From positions 806,001 to 870,000 of the forward strand of contig JAKZHN010000004.1 in NCBI GenBank assembly GCA_037179335.1: a stretch of 64,000 bases of DNA, given 5' to 3'. Positions 34,676 to 46,227 of this stretch are shown here, piece after piece. The notes beneath the pieces are model-generated. The model did not search any database. It saw only the letters and a program-made list of their open reading frames with translations, and had not been told where the DNA came from. Numbering within the stretch: position 1 is the stretch's first letter; each line of letters begins with the position of its first letter. Source of the stretch: Cyclaneusma minus (lineage: Eukaryota > Ascomycota > Leotiomycetes > Marthamycetales > Marthamycetaceae). The translations under genes and the position numbers were made by a program.

Positions 34676-37426
34676 ATGGGTAAGTTGATTCTCAGACTCA
34701 GCCATGGTTCAGCGAACGAACACGTACTTAGGGCTATCTGCAGATCAACAACAATCGGATCACTTAAAGAGGCGCTCTCGCTCCAACACAGCGACCTCCG
34801 CCAAGAGCCGAAAAAGACCACAGTCTCGTGCGTCAACAACGAGCGTACACAGTGCTGGGACCCACCCCATGAATGACGCCCATATAGGGATCGATCATCA
34901 TCATCCTCAGATCGATGGTCGTACAGACTTAGCATCACAGCGTACAGACTTAGCATCACAGCTGCGCGACTACCAAAACGCCCATCATCGCGATCCAAAC
35001 AATCACTTCCATCACCGCGACCCACACAACTTCCACCATCGCGATGTGGTGCATGACGGCAGATTCATGCGCCACTCCATGGGCCCGTACGAGGCCCCCG
35101 GAATGATTGATCCAGCTCTTGGAGCTGCCGTCAACCATATGGTTTATTCGCAAGACGACTCCCATATGCGCCAATCGGTCCCAGCAGATCATTTTGGACA
35201 CAGTTTTGCGGAAGACGACAGCCAATTGCTGGAGGGCCGGAGTGAAGATCAAGACGATGTCGATTCAGTAGCAGGGGTGGGTGGCCAAGCCAAAAAGCCT
35301 TCCAAGTCGAGTGCCGCCAACGAACTCGAGATGAGGAACCTCTTTAACGCCAACAAAAACAGAAGTCTTCCGGAAGTCGCTAGCGAGCTTCATGGTAACG
35401 AGAGAGGACCGCAGTCGGAACGGGCGCGGCAGGTTTTCGCAATGCTCTGGTAAGTGCAATGAAGTTTCCATGCTGATCTGCTAGGAAGGATAACTAATGA
35501 ATAGCACAGGATTAGCCAAGTTTGCGATCACGGAAAGGGGTCGGTACCCAGAGGCCGCGTCTATGCGGCGTATGTGAACAGGTGCGGTTCTGAACGAGTA
35601 ACCGTCCTCAATCCGGCATCCTTCGGCAAACTCGTGCGAGTTTTATTTCCAGGACTGAAAACACGCCGCCTGGGAGTGCGGGGAGAATCGAAGTACCATT
35701 ATGTAAATTTCAGCCTCAAAGAAACTGAGCCCGAGGCCGCAATTATCCAGAATCCCGCACCCCCAGTCCAGAATGCGGGTGAGGCATCCAGGGGAGACCG
35801 AGCAAACAAGTAAGTACTTTGCTCTTGTGTTTTCAAAGTGCATGCTTACGAAGCGTTTGATCGCTGGGCACTTCTCATGATCGAAATAATTCCTTTTAAA
35901 TACGGTTAGTGATGTAACTAATATTCCATAGCGTACCAACTCACGCTCCCGCGGATAGAGCGGTATTTCCATCCCCAAACCCGCCTCGCCTGAACAGGCG
36001 CGACTCCAGACGGTCTCGTGGCTATATCAAGCCCCACAGTGTCTACAGTCAACCAGTGGTTCTATCTACACTCGAACTGGACAGCGCTACGAGCAAAATG
36101 GATCAAAAGCTTCGATTTCCCCCTCCCGACGAGGTAGCGGCTTCACAATACGATCCTATCACCCTCCCCAAGATTGACCCCTACATCCCGCAAGGAACGG
36201 ACGTCGACTCTGCATCCGCCTTGTCAGCGTTGTATCGATCTCATTGTACCTCCCTGGTCGAATGTATTCGTTTTTGCAAGGAGAAAAATTTCTTTCACCT
36301 ATTCACCTCCTTTCATGGGACTTTGACGATGCCCGTGCAAAGGCTCTTCGCCAATCCCAGCGTCGCACCCTGGATCGAAGAATGTGACTTTGTTATGTAC
36401 CAGGCAATTATTCGAGTTGTAGCTCCTCTCACCCTTCAAGTCGCCCCAAAGACTGTCTTGGACGCCCTTCGGAACATCTCGGATCGTCTGGTTCACCACA
36501 TTCGGGATTCGTTTCATCACCAGCCTACTCACGTCATCGACGCCAAAGTTGCGCCGGCCACATTATTTGCGGGTCTTCTTGACAGAGAACTCAGAGTCAA
36601 CCTGACGGCTCATGCTGCTGCAAATATGCTGTCCAACCCAGCGAACCGAGACCAAATGTACGAGGACTGGATCACCCAGGTCAACATCCGGAAGGTGGCG
36701 GAATGTCTACCAACTCGAGGAATGGATGATTTTGTGAAGCTCTTGGTCACCTCGCTTCGGGGCCTCCTAGATCCTATGCAGGTTTCTTGGGATATTGAGG
36801 GCAGGACTATCTATGGCGAGATGGCGATGAAGACTGGGCGCCATCAACAAGATGGCGACATCCACGCAGACTCTACGACAGAAAATGTCCTCGATCGCTG
36901 GGTTAACTTCTTGACTTCTCTGCCTGCTCACTTCCCCTACGCCTCCCACGCCGAGATTGTTTGGGGTGTCCAAAGCGTCGGCACAGCGGTCATGCGGGAT
37001 ATCACAATCCAGCAAGGCAAGAGCTTCGGTGCTTGGTGGGTAACGAAGTGTTGGATCGATGAGATGATTGCTTTCATGGCTGAGCAAGGTGGATTCATGG
37101 AATACAAATCCACACGAGATGTCGATGAGATGCTTTTTCCGGGCGGAGGTGCCAGCCAGCAAGCAACGAGGTACAGCACGCGCAGTATCGACTCCCCCGT
37201 GAACTCTCCCGCCCATGGAGCCAATAGCAGCAACGGCCCTCGACCCATGGATTTGACAAGCCAAAATGCCATTAACGCAGCTGCCGGGCAAGAGGACAGC
37301 GGCATCTACATGCCTCGCTCGGATGATGAGTCTACCATGCCAAAGTACGGAAATTTCCCTGACCACCAGGCGTCGATGCACTACGGTCACACAAACGGAA
37401 TGATGGGACGGTCTTCGGGGGCATAA
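34676..37426 (+). CDS. rfx1: RFX-family transcription factor
   Basis: An 834-residue winged-helix regulator of the RFX family (Crt1/Sak1/RfxA group), which binds X-box DNA and in fungi controls DNA-damage, division and morphogenesis genes. Exons are 34676-34679, 34744-35449, 35510-35809 and 35932-37426. The DNA-binding domain spans about residues 195-280: RNLFNANKNRSLPEVASELH, RARQVFAMLWISQVCDHG, FGKLVRVLFPGLKTRRLG and RGESKYHYVNF. The C-terminal half is the RFX extended region, with SLVECIRFCKEKNFFHLF near the start. The first exon is uncertain: ATGG plus a consensus GTAAGT gives a start MDQQQSDHLKRR; the alternative is the in-frame ATG at 34704 without that intron. The N-terminal half has a tandem RTDLASQ duplication and His-rich HHRD repeats. 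Confidence 0.92.
34921..34962 (+). repeat. perfect 21-bp tandem duplication in RFX coding region
   Basis: Two identical adjacent 21-bp units (34921-34941 and 34942-34962) encode a repeated RTDLASQ heptad in the disordered N-terminal half of the RFX protein. The identity at third codon positions suggests a recent event. Confidence 0.9.
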
Positions 37427-38217
37427 AGGCGGAGGAGTTATTGATCTTTTCGCATGGCGTTGGAAGGTTGCATCGTCTTCCCAACAACAACCAGCACCTG
37501 CCGGTGGTGTCGAGGTGGAGTAATGGAGGTGGTCGGCGTCTTATGGCTTTCAACTTTGTATGATGATTATGATGTGATGGTGTGACGGTGCAAACGGTTT
37601 ATTTCGGAGGAGATCTCCTTTATGGGGGCTTCGCTCAAGATCCTATTCTTGCTATTGCTGGAGTAGGACATATCCGCGTTGGCTGTCAGAGTTTTGGGGT
37701 ACGACGGTATGATTCATGTAGATAGCTATTCCCCGAGTATGATCCATGTTTCGGAGTTTCCCTAGTCCAAACAAGCAAGAACATCATAATCGGTAGACGC
37801 TTCTCTGCCGTACAGGTTAGCTGCAAGCATGTGGTGACACCGGCATTTGTGCAGTCACATAGCGAGCATCGAGCATGCTTCTTAATTGTGGAACCGGCCC
37901 CTGGCGATCGCCAGAGTGACAAGACCCCACGACCGAAAATAGAGGGCGCGTTCGATAAAGAATCTGAACCGATAACCGTTTTGAAAGTCAAACCCGACGA
38001 CCGACCACATACCTGGCACCCTTCTCCAGAAACCTCCAACGCACAACCATCCGAGCCATCCCAATTCGAAAGCGAGTAACTGATCCCGCGTCTTGCGCAT
38101 CCGAGAAACGCCTCCCAAACCCATACTGACGGATAAGGACTCGCCGGCGCAACCCTCGTCTTGGAGGAGGGGCCAGGCGCTCGCTGGTCAGATGTGCATC
38201 TCTCAACAAGCATCGCA
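37427..38217. other. intergenic, tandem (+) genes
   Basis: About 790 bases between the RFX and Mid1 genes. Minus-strand frames are open here and into Mid1, but their translations are composition-driven shadows. No gene is supported. Confidence 0.55.
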
Positions 38218-40213
38218 ATGCCTCTGCCAAAGCTTACTCCGCTGCAGTCGAGAGTGGTAGCATCAGTAGCTGCATCAGCCATCCTTCTGCTGCTTTACCT
38301 GATTCTGGCAGCGCCCCGTCTCGCATATGCTGCCGATGTCGACCAGCTCATCTCCGAAGATCATAATCACGAACGGTTAGCAGGTCCTTACCTGCTGGAA
38401 GACGACTTTGATGGATTTGAGGCGGAGGAGGATACATTATATGAATCAGACTTTCTTGGGTTGGATAGAAGTATCGTGGGCAGAACACCGGATGGCGAAC
38501 CCACGGCGCTGGTGAATAACGTTCCCGCGGTAATCAATGTCCCGCAAGGCACGACGGTCTATTACTACTTCAAAAACTCTTCTTTATGGGCGGATTATAC
38601 GCCGAAGTCCTCGGGCTTGCCCTCGCCAGTTAAAAGAGAGGATGGCGGATCCAATGAAACTGGCGCAAGCGAGGAGGAAGATTCGGAGCTCACGGGCGAG
38701 CTGAGGTTGAAGTCGCGCGAAGAAAGCTCTGGCGGGAACAGGACGCTCTGGATCACTCTGAATACATGCCTTCAACCGTCATCGAATACGACATCTGATC
38801 CGCCAGCTCAACTCGAAATGTACGTTTCCACGACCTCGAAGAACACCAAGCCGGGGCCCGAAAAAAACGCAAACCAGGTGAAAATATTCGCTGATGGCGG
38901 CTGGGCATTATATCAGCTCAATGCTACTGGGGACGTTTACATCGGTGTGCATGGACCGAACAATACTGGGTATGAGAACGTGTACAGCATGTCTCTGGCG
39001 GCCTCTATCGACGGTCCTTTTCACGATTATAACTCTACCCCGAATCTATACTTTGTGGACAGTGATTCATCCTCAGCCCTTTTGATCACCGACAATCTCA
39101 CTACATACGCCAGTGGCACTGTCTATGATGAATGGATGAATATATCACCCCCTTTTGTGATGTTTGCCAACAACCAAAACGACAGCTCCATCAAAGGCGT
39201 CCAAAACTCATTCTGTGGCCTTGAAAACTATGCCCAGATTGCTGCGACTCAGGAGGGCGTACGTACAGATATGGTTCAAACAGGAATGACGAACCGAGGA
39301 ATTGGAAGACTACCCAAGCAACAGTTTTATTTCAGTGGGCTCAATGGTAGCTCCTCTTACTTTGGAATCCTCGCCATGTACGGCAACTCTACCAATGCGG
39401 GTGCGGGCGTCCCAGGTGGCGGCGGCAAAATATACAAGTCCATGAACTTCTCGACTCTGTCCGGTAAGCAATCCCTCTTTTTGTACTTCCCACATAAACT
39501 AAAGACTACCAGATGGAAACTGCGATGTAATTTTCAACCTCTCATTCTGCGACCAAGTCGCCTACGCCGTCCCCAGCAACCCCCAAAACTACCCCGACGT
39601 CACCTCCCTCGCCGCCTTCTACGATAACGCAACGCAAGCAAGCTACAAATACTTCGACTACGCCCTGCAGCAAATCCCCTGCAACACCACCGCCTCAGCC
39701 CAATACTCCCTCGTCCGCACCTGCGACGACTGCGCCGACGCCTACAAGAACTGGCTCTGCTCAGTCATGATCCCCCGCTGCACCGATTTCTCCTCCACCG
39801 AACCCTGGAAGCAAGAACGCAACGTTCAGCAGCCATTCCCCAACGGTACCATGCTCGACGCGGACATTATCTCCGCAGCAGGGCCTTATACGTGGGCTAC
39901 GGGGAGCAGAAATCCTAATATTGATACGCAGGTGGCGCCGGGGCCGTACAAGGAGGTGCTGCCTTGTGCGGACTTGTGCTACAATATTGTGCAGAGCTGT
40001 CCGGCGGCACTTGGGTTTGGGTGTCCGGAACCTGGGGCGCTGGGGTTTAATAGGAGCTATGGACAGAGACCTAATGGGAGCGCGGATCAGCTGGGACAGA
40101 TTACGTGTAATTATCCGGGAGCGGCTTATTTTCTCAGTGGGGGATACACTGGTGCTGCTTGGAGTGTGTGGAGTTTGGTGGTGGTTGTGGCGGTTGGGTT
40201 TTCGTTCGTCTGA
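38218..40213 (+). CDS. mid1: Mid1, stretch-activated calcium channel subunit
   Basis: A 648-residue glycoprotein of the plasma-membrane high-affinity Ca2+ influx system, partner of Cch1. Exons are 38218-39463 and 39513-40213. Residues 12-40 form a hydrophobic signal or anchor (SAILLLLYLILAAPRLAYA). A long extracellular part with many N-glycosylation sequons (for example FKNSSLW, NGSSSY, FNLSFC) follows. The C-terminal third is Cys-rich: IFNLSFCDQVAYAVPSN, RTCDDCADAYKNWLCSVMIP, LPCADLCYNIVQSCPAALGF and CNYPGAAYF. These blocks define fungal Mid1. The protein ends in a hydrophobic stretch (VWSLVVVVAVGFSFV), compatible with a GPI-type or tail anchor. The start ATG at 38218 was chosen because upstream in-frame codons lack an ATG. 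Confidence 0.94.
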
Positions 40214-42647
40214 AGAAGGAGTCTTGGACTTTGCTCGGTCATCGAGGGTCTGATTGAGGGTCCATGGACCGCTCACCTACGAAGGTTGGAGGAAGGGGTG
40301 GTCGAAAGACGCCCAAATTACTTTGCTTGACTGATGCTTAGGTGCTTTTTGGGCAAGCTGGAAGGGATGCATAGCGGGCGTTTTCGGAGAATTATGGGAA
40401 GTCATCGCTGTCAGTGTCATTGATAGCCTTGTCTATGCGTGGGTTCGATTATGATATCATGGGCGGTGGTTCTGCACTTCAATGCTAGACAAACGGCGGG
40501 ACATTTTTTTGATAGCAAGTAGTGGCAGAAGGGATAGGAGAAGGGATCCGAGCATTGGAAACTACTTGTTAGTGTTATATGCCATTGGAGTCTCCGCCTC
40601 CTTTCATTGTCATGCCCGAAGTGGTTCAGAGCTTCTGTCAAACGTGCCTCGTAAAAGAAGGGTTCGAAAGGCTCGACCCGCCTCAGTAGGTTAGCGGGTT
40701 TCGCCCAAAGTGTATTTCGACGGTTTCTGGCTCTCTCTGCTTGGATCCGCGGACTTTGGCACTTTTGGTAGCATGAGTGAGCGGTACTTGGGAAAGTTAC
40801 GTCAATAGGGGAGCCAGTCGTGGCAAAGCGCCGGATTGGAGGTTCAATATCACCCCTGGGAGACAGTTCCCCGTCGGCTAATGGGCCGTTTGGGACCGAG
40901 GCGTCGGCCGGCGACGACTAGCTATTTACGTACTGAAATACGTTAAGCACCAAGGCCAGGCCGCATGCTCACAGGCGATTTGAGTTGGAGTGCCGGAAGT
41001 GGCCTTGACGGGCGAGACGGGCGAGACGGGTTTCTTTCACATACATGTAGTCTTTGACAGGCGGTCGGCGAGCAGGCCGAGCACGGCCGATGATCGATAC
41101 TCGGGCTATTAATATGTGACGGTAGGTGGTGGTCATGATGCGTTGGCGCTTGGCGGGAAGACGTGCATGAAGATGGCTTGTTTAGGAAATGAGAGGTTCC
41201 TGGCCCTGGGACGCTGGATTTGCGGATTGGGGGAAGAAGGATTTTGATTTGCTGACTGCTAAATGCTGATGGGTCCAGATGCCTTTTTTTTCTCTTCGTT
41301 TTTTTTCCGTTGGGCAGGTTGGGCTGCAGGCTGCGGTGGCCGCTGACTCTGAGGTGAAGAAACGGACGGCATCGTTGAAACAGAATGGGCATCGTAGGTG
41401 AATTCAATGATTGACAATGGATTGAGACAAGTCGCATAATAATGGTGCCAGCATGGCTTTTCCGTCCATGGATTTCGAATGATTGGCATCGAGCACGGCA
41501 ATGCCCTTAATTGATAGAGTTCGCGACGATGTCTTGGCGGCCTCTCTGCAAAGTGCAAATCGTGATGCAAAAGCTAAAGTAAAAGGCAGCGGATTTGTTT
41601 ACCTCCGACGCGTCGCTTCAATCCCCTGTCGCGTAGCGCCCAGCTGACATGGCACATCATCGCGGCAGCCACCTCCCATCCTCGGATCCTCCACACCCAA
41701 TCGATAAGAACTGAACTTCCAGACCCGAGCCACCAGAGTGCCACATCCCTGGCTTCGACATCGAGCGCTAGACCACGCGCCATCGAGTCCCGACTGCCAA
41801 CTGCCAACTGCTACCTGGACTCCCCTCTTCCACACTTTGTCAATTCCAACTCCCCCCATCTGTCTGTCAGCGACCGTGGTTCAAGGCGCACAGCTTGACT
41901 GCTTCTGAGTCCAAGCTGCCAGTACTCTACCAGTCACATAGGCCCGCTACCGCTGCGCTGCGCTCAACAGCCAACCGCAGGCCAGCTTCAGGTCAGTAGT
42001 GCTACTAAGTCCATATTCTCCCCCGCTACACTACACCACTGCCCATATTGCGCATCGTCCTACCTCCCCATTCCGCCGCTCGCTTCTTCACTCTCGACCT
42101 CCCTCCCCCTTCGCCCCACCACCTGCTCTCTCATGCATCTTCAATTCTGCATCAATCGGTCAAAAGTCACCTTCACATCCAAGCACGACCAAACTCAACT
42201 TGAATCCATTGCGCGCACGGCCTCCTGACCACCTCTTAGTCGCCCAAATCAAGGCCTCGCCGGTGCCTTGCTTGATGCTCCCGACTCTGCTAAGCCTGCT
42301 CTGGAATCTGCCGCAATCTCGCTCCACTTTCGATCGACAATCCTAGCCAGCGGCCCAGCACACACCAAGACACGGACGCTGAGCTGCCTGGTATGTGTGC
42401 GACTCTGCATTGATGCGTCCACTTCTACCCAGACTCTGCCCCTTCGCTCGAGGCTACCCTAACCCACCCTCGCCGTCATCTCCCGTTAACTACTCCAGCG
42501 TCCCACAGCTGACCATCAATGCACAGCTTCACCACGACTCTGCGCAGCTAATTCCATTACCTCTCACCTCATCAGCTACTACGTCTACAAAGCTGATCGC
42601 TCCGCTCGGACTCAACCCACCGTCGCGTCGTCGACCCCCTCGCCGCC
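40214..42647. other. 2.4-kb upstream region of the forkhead gene
   Basis: Intergenic stretch between Mid1 and the forkhead gene. The last 650 bases are C/T-rich on the + strand and look like a long promoter or leader; ATG codons there would be upstream ORFs if transcribed. A paired forkhead and MCB motif lies at 41,595-41,615. A short GGCGAGAC duplication lies near 41,010-41,030. No gene is supported. Confidence 0.55.
41595..41615 (+). promoter_or_regulatory. adjacent forkhead box and MCB element
   Basis: TTGTTTAC (41595-41602) matches the forkhead consensus GTAAACA on the other strand. Four bases later CGACGCGTCG (41606-41615) is a 10-bp palindrome centred on ACGCGT, the MluI cell-cycle box bound by MBF in yeasts. 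The pair lies about 1 kb upstream of a forkhead-factor start codon. Function is inferred only. Confidence 0.35.
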
Positions 42648-45011
42648 ATGACGACGCGCTACCAGCAGCAGCCGTCGCTGCATGTCTACGAAGAAACCAA
42701 TGCCGGATCCTACGATCAGGCGCCAATGCCTCCGGGCAGCCCGAAGAAGTCGGGCAATCGCCCGTTGGCAGCTATGAAGAACGCCCAGCCAAAGCACCCG
42801 AACTACGGCGCGCAAACGAACGGAATGCCCCCAATACCGCCTATACATGCAGTGCAGTTCTTCCAAAATCCCCCATCCACCCATCACTTCGATCCCAAGC
42901 TCAATGGCGTCCCCATGGCGCCGCCATCTGCTCGGGGAAGCCAGATGGACTCGATGGAGAAGAAGTATCCGCAGATGTCGAATTTCAGGACTGCTTCAGC
43001 TGGACCTCAGAAAGCTCTGTTCAACACCTTCTCGAGCGCAAAGGTCGGTGGTGGCAAGGAGAATATGCAGCAACGCGCGCCTGCCTATCCCGTCGTTTCC
43101 CAATACCCTGACGGCTACCCTCCCCCAAACCCCGCCGGTATCAGTCCACTCGCCTCGAACGCCTCGCCCAAGTCAGTCAACTCGTACGGTCAACCTTCCA
43201 TGTATGGCCAGAAAAGTCCTGGGAAGCGCACTCTGCTCGAAGCTGCCCCCATCAGCGATTCAAGGCCTGCAAAGAAAGTGAAAGAAGTGAATGACGAGGA
43301 CGAAGACTCTGACACCATCACCGTCATTAGGCCAGATGAAGTACACGTGCCACAAGATGATGGACAAAAGCCGCCTCACAGCTACGCAAACTTGATCGGC
43401 ATGGCAATCCTCACAGCTCCAAACCGACGTCTAACGCTCTCCCAGATTTACAAATGGATCTCGGACCACTTCTCGTTTTACAAGCCTGAAGACGCCGGCT
43501 GGCAGAACAGCATTCGTCACAATCTCAGCCTCAACAAGGCTTTCCACAAACAGGAACGGCCAAAGGACGACCCCGGCAAGGGCAACTACTGGGTTATCGA
43601 GGAGGGCAAGGAGGATCAGTTTTCTGCAAAGGCAGCACGCAAGTCCACCAATGAAACTTCTCGCCCCAATAGCGGCGTGGGAAACGGTCCATCGTCATCG
43701 AATCGTCCCTCGAGTCGATCAGGCATGGGCACGCCGGCCCCCGAACTACCGCCATTCACTGCACCAATGCCTCAAGACTCTCACGTGCCTGCAGGCAATC
43801 GTGGCGATCCTTCTTCTGATGCCACGATCCCAGAGTCGGATGTCGTGCAAGCGGAGGATGCAGCTGATGTGGACTCGAGGGCGGCTAATACTACCCGAAT
43901 TCCCTCATCCCCACCGACCCCGATCCAGATGCCCTCATCCCCTCCTGTGCAAAGCCGTACGCAAGGCAAAGCAGGCACATCACTTCCTACCGCCCAGTTC
44001 AACGGATCGCCAAGAAGCCGCACTCACAAGCGCAAAATCAGTTTGGTCGATGACATTCCTTATGGTTCGATCGATGACAGTGGCTATATTTCCAACTTTG
44101 GATCCTCTTCCGCGAATCGTCCTCGAAAGGCTGCTCGCATCGAGGCTGATGGTCCTCGCATCAAGCGTGGTCGAGCAGAAGAAGAGATTGCACGACTGAG
44201 GAATTCGTCGAGTCCTTCCAAGCCCAGAAGGATTAACACTAACTCAGCTATTCTGTCTGGCCCGGTCTCGTCGTCTCCCGTTCGCGATAGCGCGCGTCGT
44301 GCCAGCAAAATGCTACCTCCGATTACTCCTGCTGTCAAACTTGCTCCAAAGCAGGGAACCCCCGCGTCTGTCTCACAGGAGTCGAACCTCGAGAAACATC
44401 GCAACAAGGTCCGAGAGCTTATCGGATCGCCTGAGCGCGGCGTGGTGGCTATGAACGAAGCTGTGCCGTACAGTCCTGCTTTCAACCTTGACGCCGAGTC
44501 CTTCTTCATGACAAATTTCAACACCCCGTTCAACCCGTCTGGTGAAATTAGGTATGGCGAGTCGCCTGTGGACATGATGGCACATTTGCCCGATGGCTCT
44601 CCAAGTAAGAAGTCTGTCGCCCGCCCCTGTCGTACGACTTACACGTTTGCGTATGAAAATCTGCACACTCCCGGCCGCGTGCTCAAGAACTTTGATGAAA
44701 TGATTGCCGAGACCAGATTTTCACCTACTACCGCCAATGATATGCCACCGGATTACTGGAAAACTCCACCGGCCAGAACTTTTGCGGCATCCCCCACAAA
44801 GCAGTTTCTCAGAACGCCTGCTTTGGCCAATGATGACTTCAGCGGCAACGATTTCCTTGCGGAAGAGATTAGCGACTCTCCTCCCGGCATGGACATTCTC
44901 CAAGGGTTCGACAAGATCGGTTCGAATCGTCAAGTGTCCCGCGATACCGCCAGTGGCCACAACACTACTGCTAGACCCCCCATGGGTCGAAGCTTCACCT
45001 CTCGCTTCTAA
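42648..45011 (+). CDS. forkhead transcription factor, Hcm1/Sep1-like
   Basis: A 787-residue single-exon forkhead regulator. The DNA-binding domain lies at about residues 240-330: KPPHSYANLIGMAILTAPN, LTLSQIYKWISDHFSFYK, the recognition helix WQNSIRHNLSLNKAFHKQER and GKGNYWVIEEG. No FHA domain precedes it, which separates it from the Fkh1/Fkh2 group and points to the Hcm1/Sep1 group that drives S-phase and septation genes. The flanks are disordered, rich in Ser/Pro, with many SP/TP sites suitable for cyclin-dependent kinases, and a basic patch RPAKKVK near residue 210. ATG 42648 is preceded by CCGCC, a good start context. Target genes cannot be told from sequence. Confidence 0.94.
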   Translation: MTTRYQQQPSLHVYEETNAGSYDQAPMPPGSPKKSGNRPLAAMKNAQPKHPNYGAQTNGMPPIPPIHAVQFFQNPPSTHHFDPKLNGVPMAPPSARGSQMDSMEKKYPQMSNFRTASAGPQKALFNTFSSAKVGGGKENMQQRAPAYPVVSQYPDGYPPPNPAGISPLASNASPKSVNSYGQPSMYGQKSPGKRTLLEAAPISDSRPAKKVKEVNDEDEDSDTITVIRPDEVHVPQDDGQKPPHSYANLIGMAILTAPNRRLTLSQIYKWISDHFSFYKPEDAGWQNSIRHNLSLNKAFHKQERPKDDPGKGNYWVIEEGKEDQFSAKAARKSTNETSRPNSGVGNGPSSSNRPSSRSGMGTPAPELPPFTAPMPQDSHVPAGNRGDPSSDATIPESDVVQAEDAADVDSRAANTTRIPSSPPTPIQMPSSPPVQSRTQGKAGTSLPTAQFNGSPRSRTHKRKISLVDDIPYGSIDDSGYISNFGSSSANRPRKAARIEADGPRIKRGRAEEEIARLRNSSSPSKPRRINTNSAILSGPVSSSPVRDSARRASKMLPPITPAVKLAPKQGTPASVSQESNLEKHRNKVRELIGSPERGVVAMNEAVPYSPAFNLDAESFFMTNFNTPFNPSGEIRYGESPVDMMAHLPDGSPSKKSVARPCRTTYTFAYENLHTPGRVLKNFDEMIAETRFSPTTANDMPPDYWKTPPARTFAASPTKQFLRTPALANDDFSGNDFLAEEISDSPPGMDILQGFDKIGSNRQVSRDTASGHNTTARPPMGRSFTSRF

Positions 45012-46227
45012 AAAAAAACTCCTTACTTTCTCTACATGTCGAGGCTTTCCCAACAACACTGGTTCCACCACCCAAGCGGCTCCTGCTATGACGAAACTAC
45101 CTTTAATAACGAACTGACGATCATTACGAACTCATGATTCACGACTGATGATGAATTCATGGAAATATGGCAGGGTGGTGTCATTGAATGGGTTTGGGAA
45201 ATACACAAAGAACATGGGAACAGCAAAGGATAGAATATTTGGGAGGACGCCTCGCGGCTTTGTTTGAGGATATGGTGTCTGGATATGGTGCTTTTTTCGT
45301 TTTTGTTTGGAGGATCACTCGCACATCACTCGTTCTCAGCCCTGCAACCTCGCGCATGTCGTCGGATACTTCATTTTGGTCATTTGATTCCAGTTTCGGA
45401 TAAGCGATAGCGTGCGGCGTTTTTCACTGCGATTTCTCGGGTCAGCGATCGGGACAAGATACTCCATGGGCATCGGGGAGCTTGGGTGGCGTGCATAGCG
45501 CTCATTGCGTCCTAGAGCATCTGTTCTCTACATTTGCTTTTCAGCATGGTGGAGCACAGCACATCATCAGAGGTCTTGTCTCATGCGGGATCAGCGGGAG
45601 TACGCTCATTATCCAGCTGCGTTGCAAGTTCTCAGGTCTTGTTCCGTTGTCTGGAGGAACCATGGTCGGACCAATCTCCGGATGTTTCGTCTTTCTCGGT
45701 AGAGGTGGCGGGGTATATCAGAAGAAGGCTTTGAGTCGTGCGCGTCTTAACGATACTGCCACTGAAACTTTTCTCCTGGGTCGCTTTCGTCGTCTTTCGA
45801 GCAGGAAGGATGGGTCTTGGGGAAGGTCTGGTCTATGTTCTTCTGAGAGGTGGAAAGATCAAGATGAGGAGGTGGGATAAGAAGGACTTATGTATGGTAC
45901 AGAAACTGCAGACTACAGCGGAATCAAAAAATGCAACTCAGATGTTCATTTCGGGCTGCGTTATGCATGCATGTGTTTTGAGGTGCCATGGAAAAGTGTG
46001 AGACTTTGGGATGTCCTTCGGCAAATACATCCTCGGCCTCGGTAAGGTACGGGCAACCCCTCTTGCATTATTATCACTCCAAATTATAATTACCATCTCT
46101 ATTTCCAGCACTGTTCTCTTTCAAAAGGTATGCAATATTCTCCCTTGCATTTCTCCTACGAGAACCCATCCAATTCTTGATATCCGTCGCGATTGTATTC
46201 TATCTCAGTACCTCCCAAAACACAAGA
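45012..46227. other. intergenic, tandem (+) genes
   Basis: 1.2 kb between the forkhead and acyl-CoA dehydrogenase genes. Frames here are short and featureless until 46,011, where a possible upstream exon of the dehydrogenase gene begins (see that entry). Confidence 0.5.

Noticed and set aside
40800..40870. tRNA-like string (GAGGTTCAATATCACCCC)
   Set aside because: No acceptor pairing, no anticodon arm and no terminator; resemblance is limited to a loop-like word.
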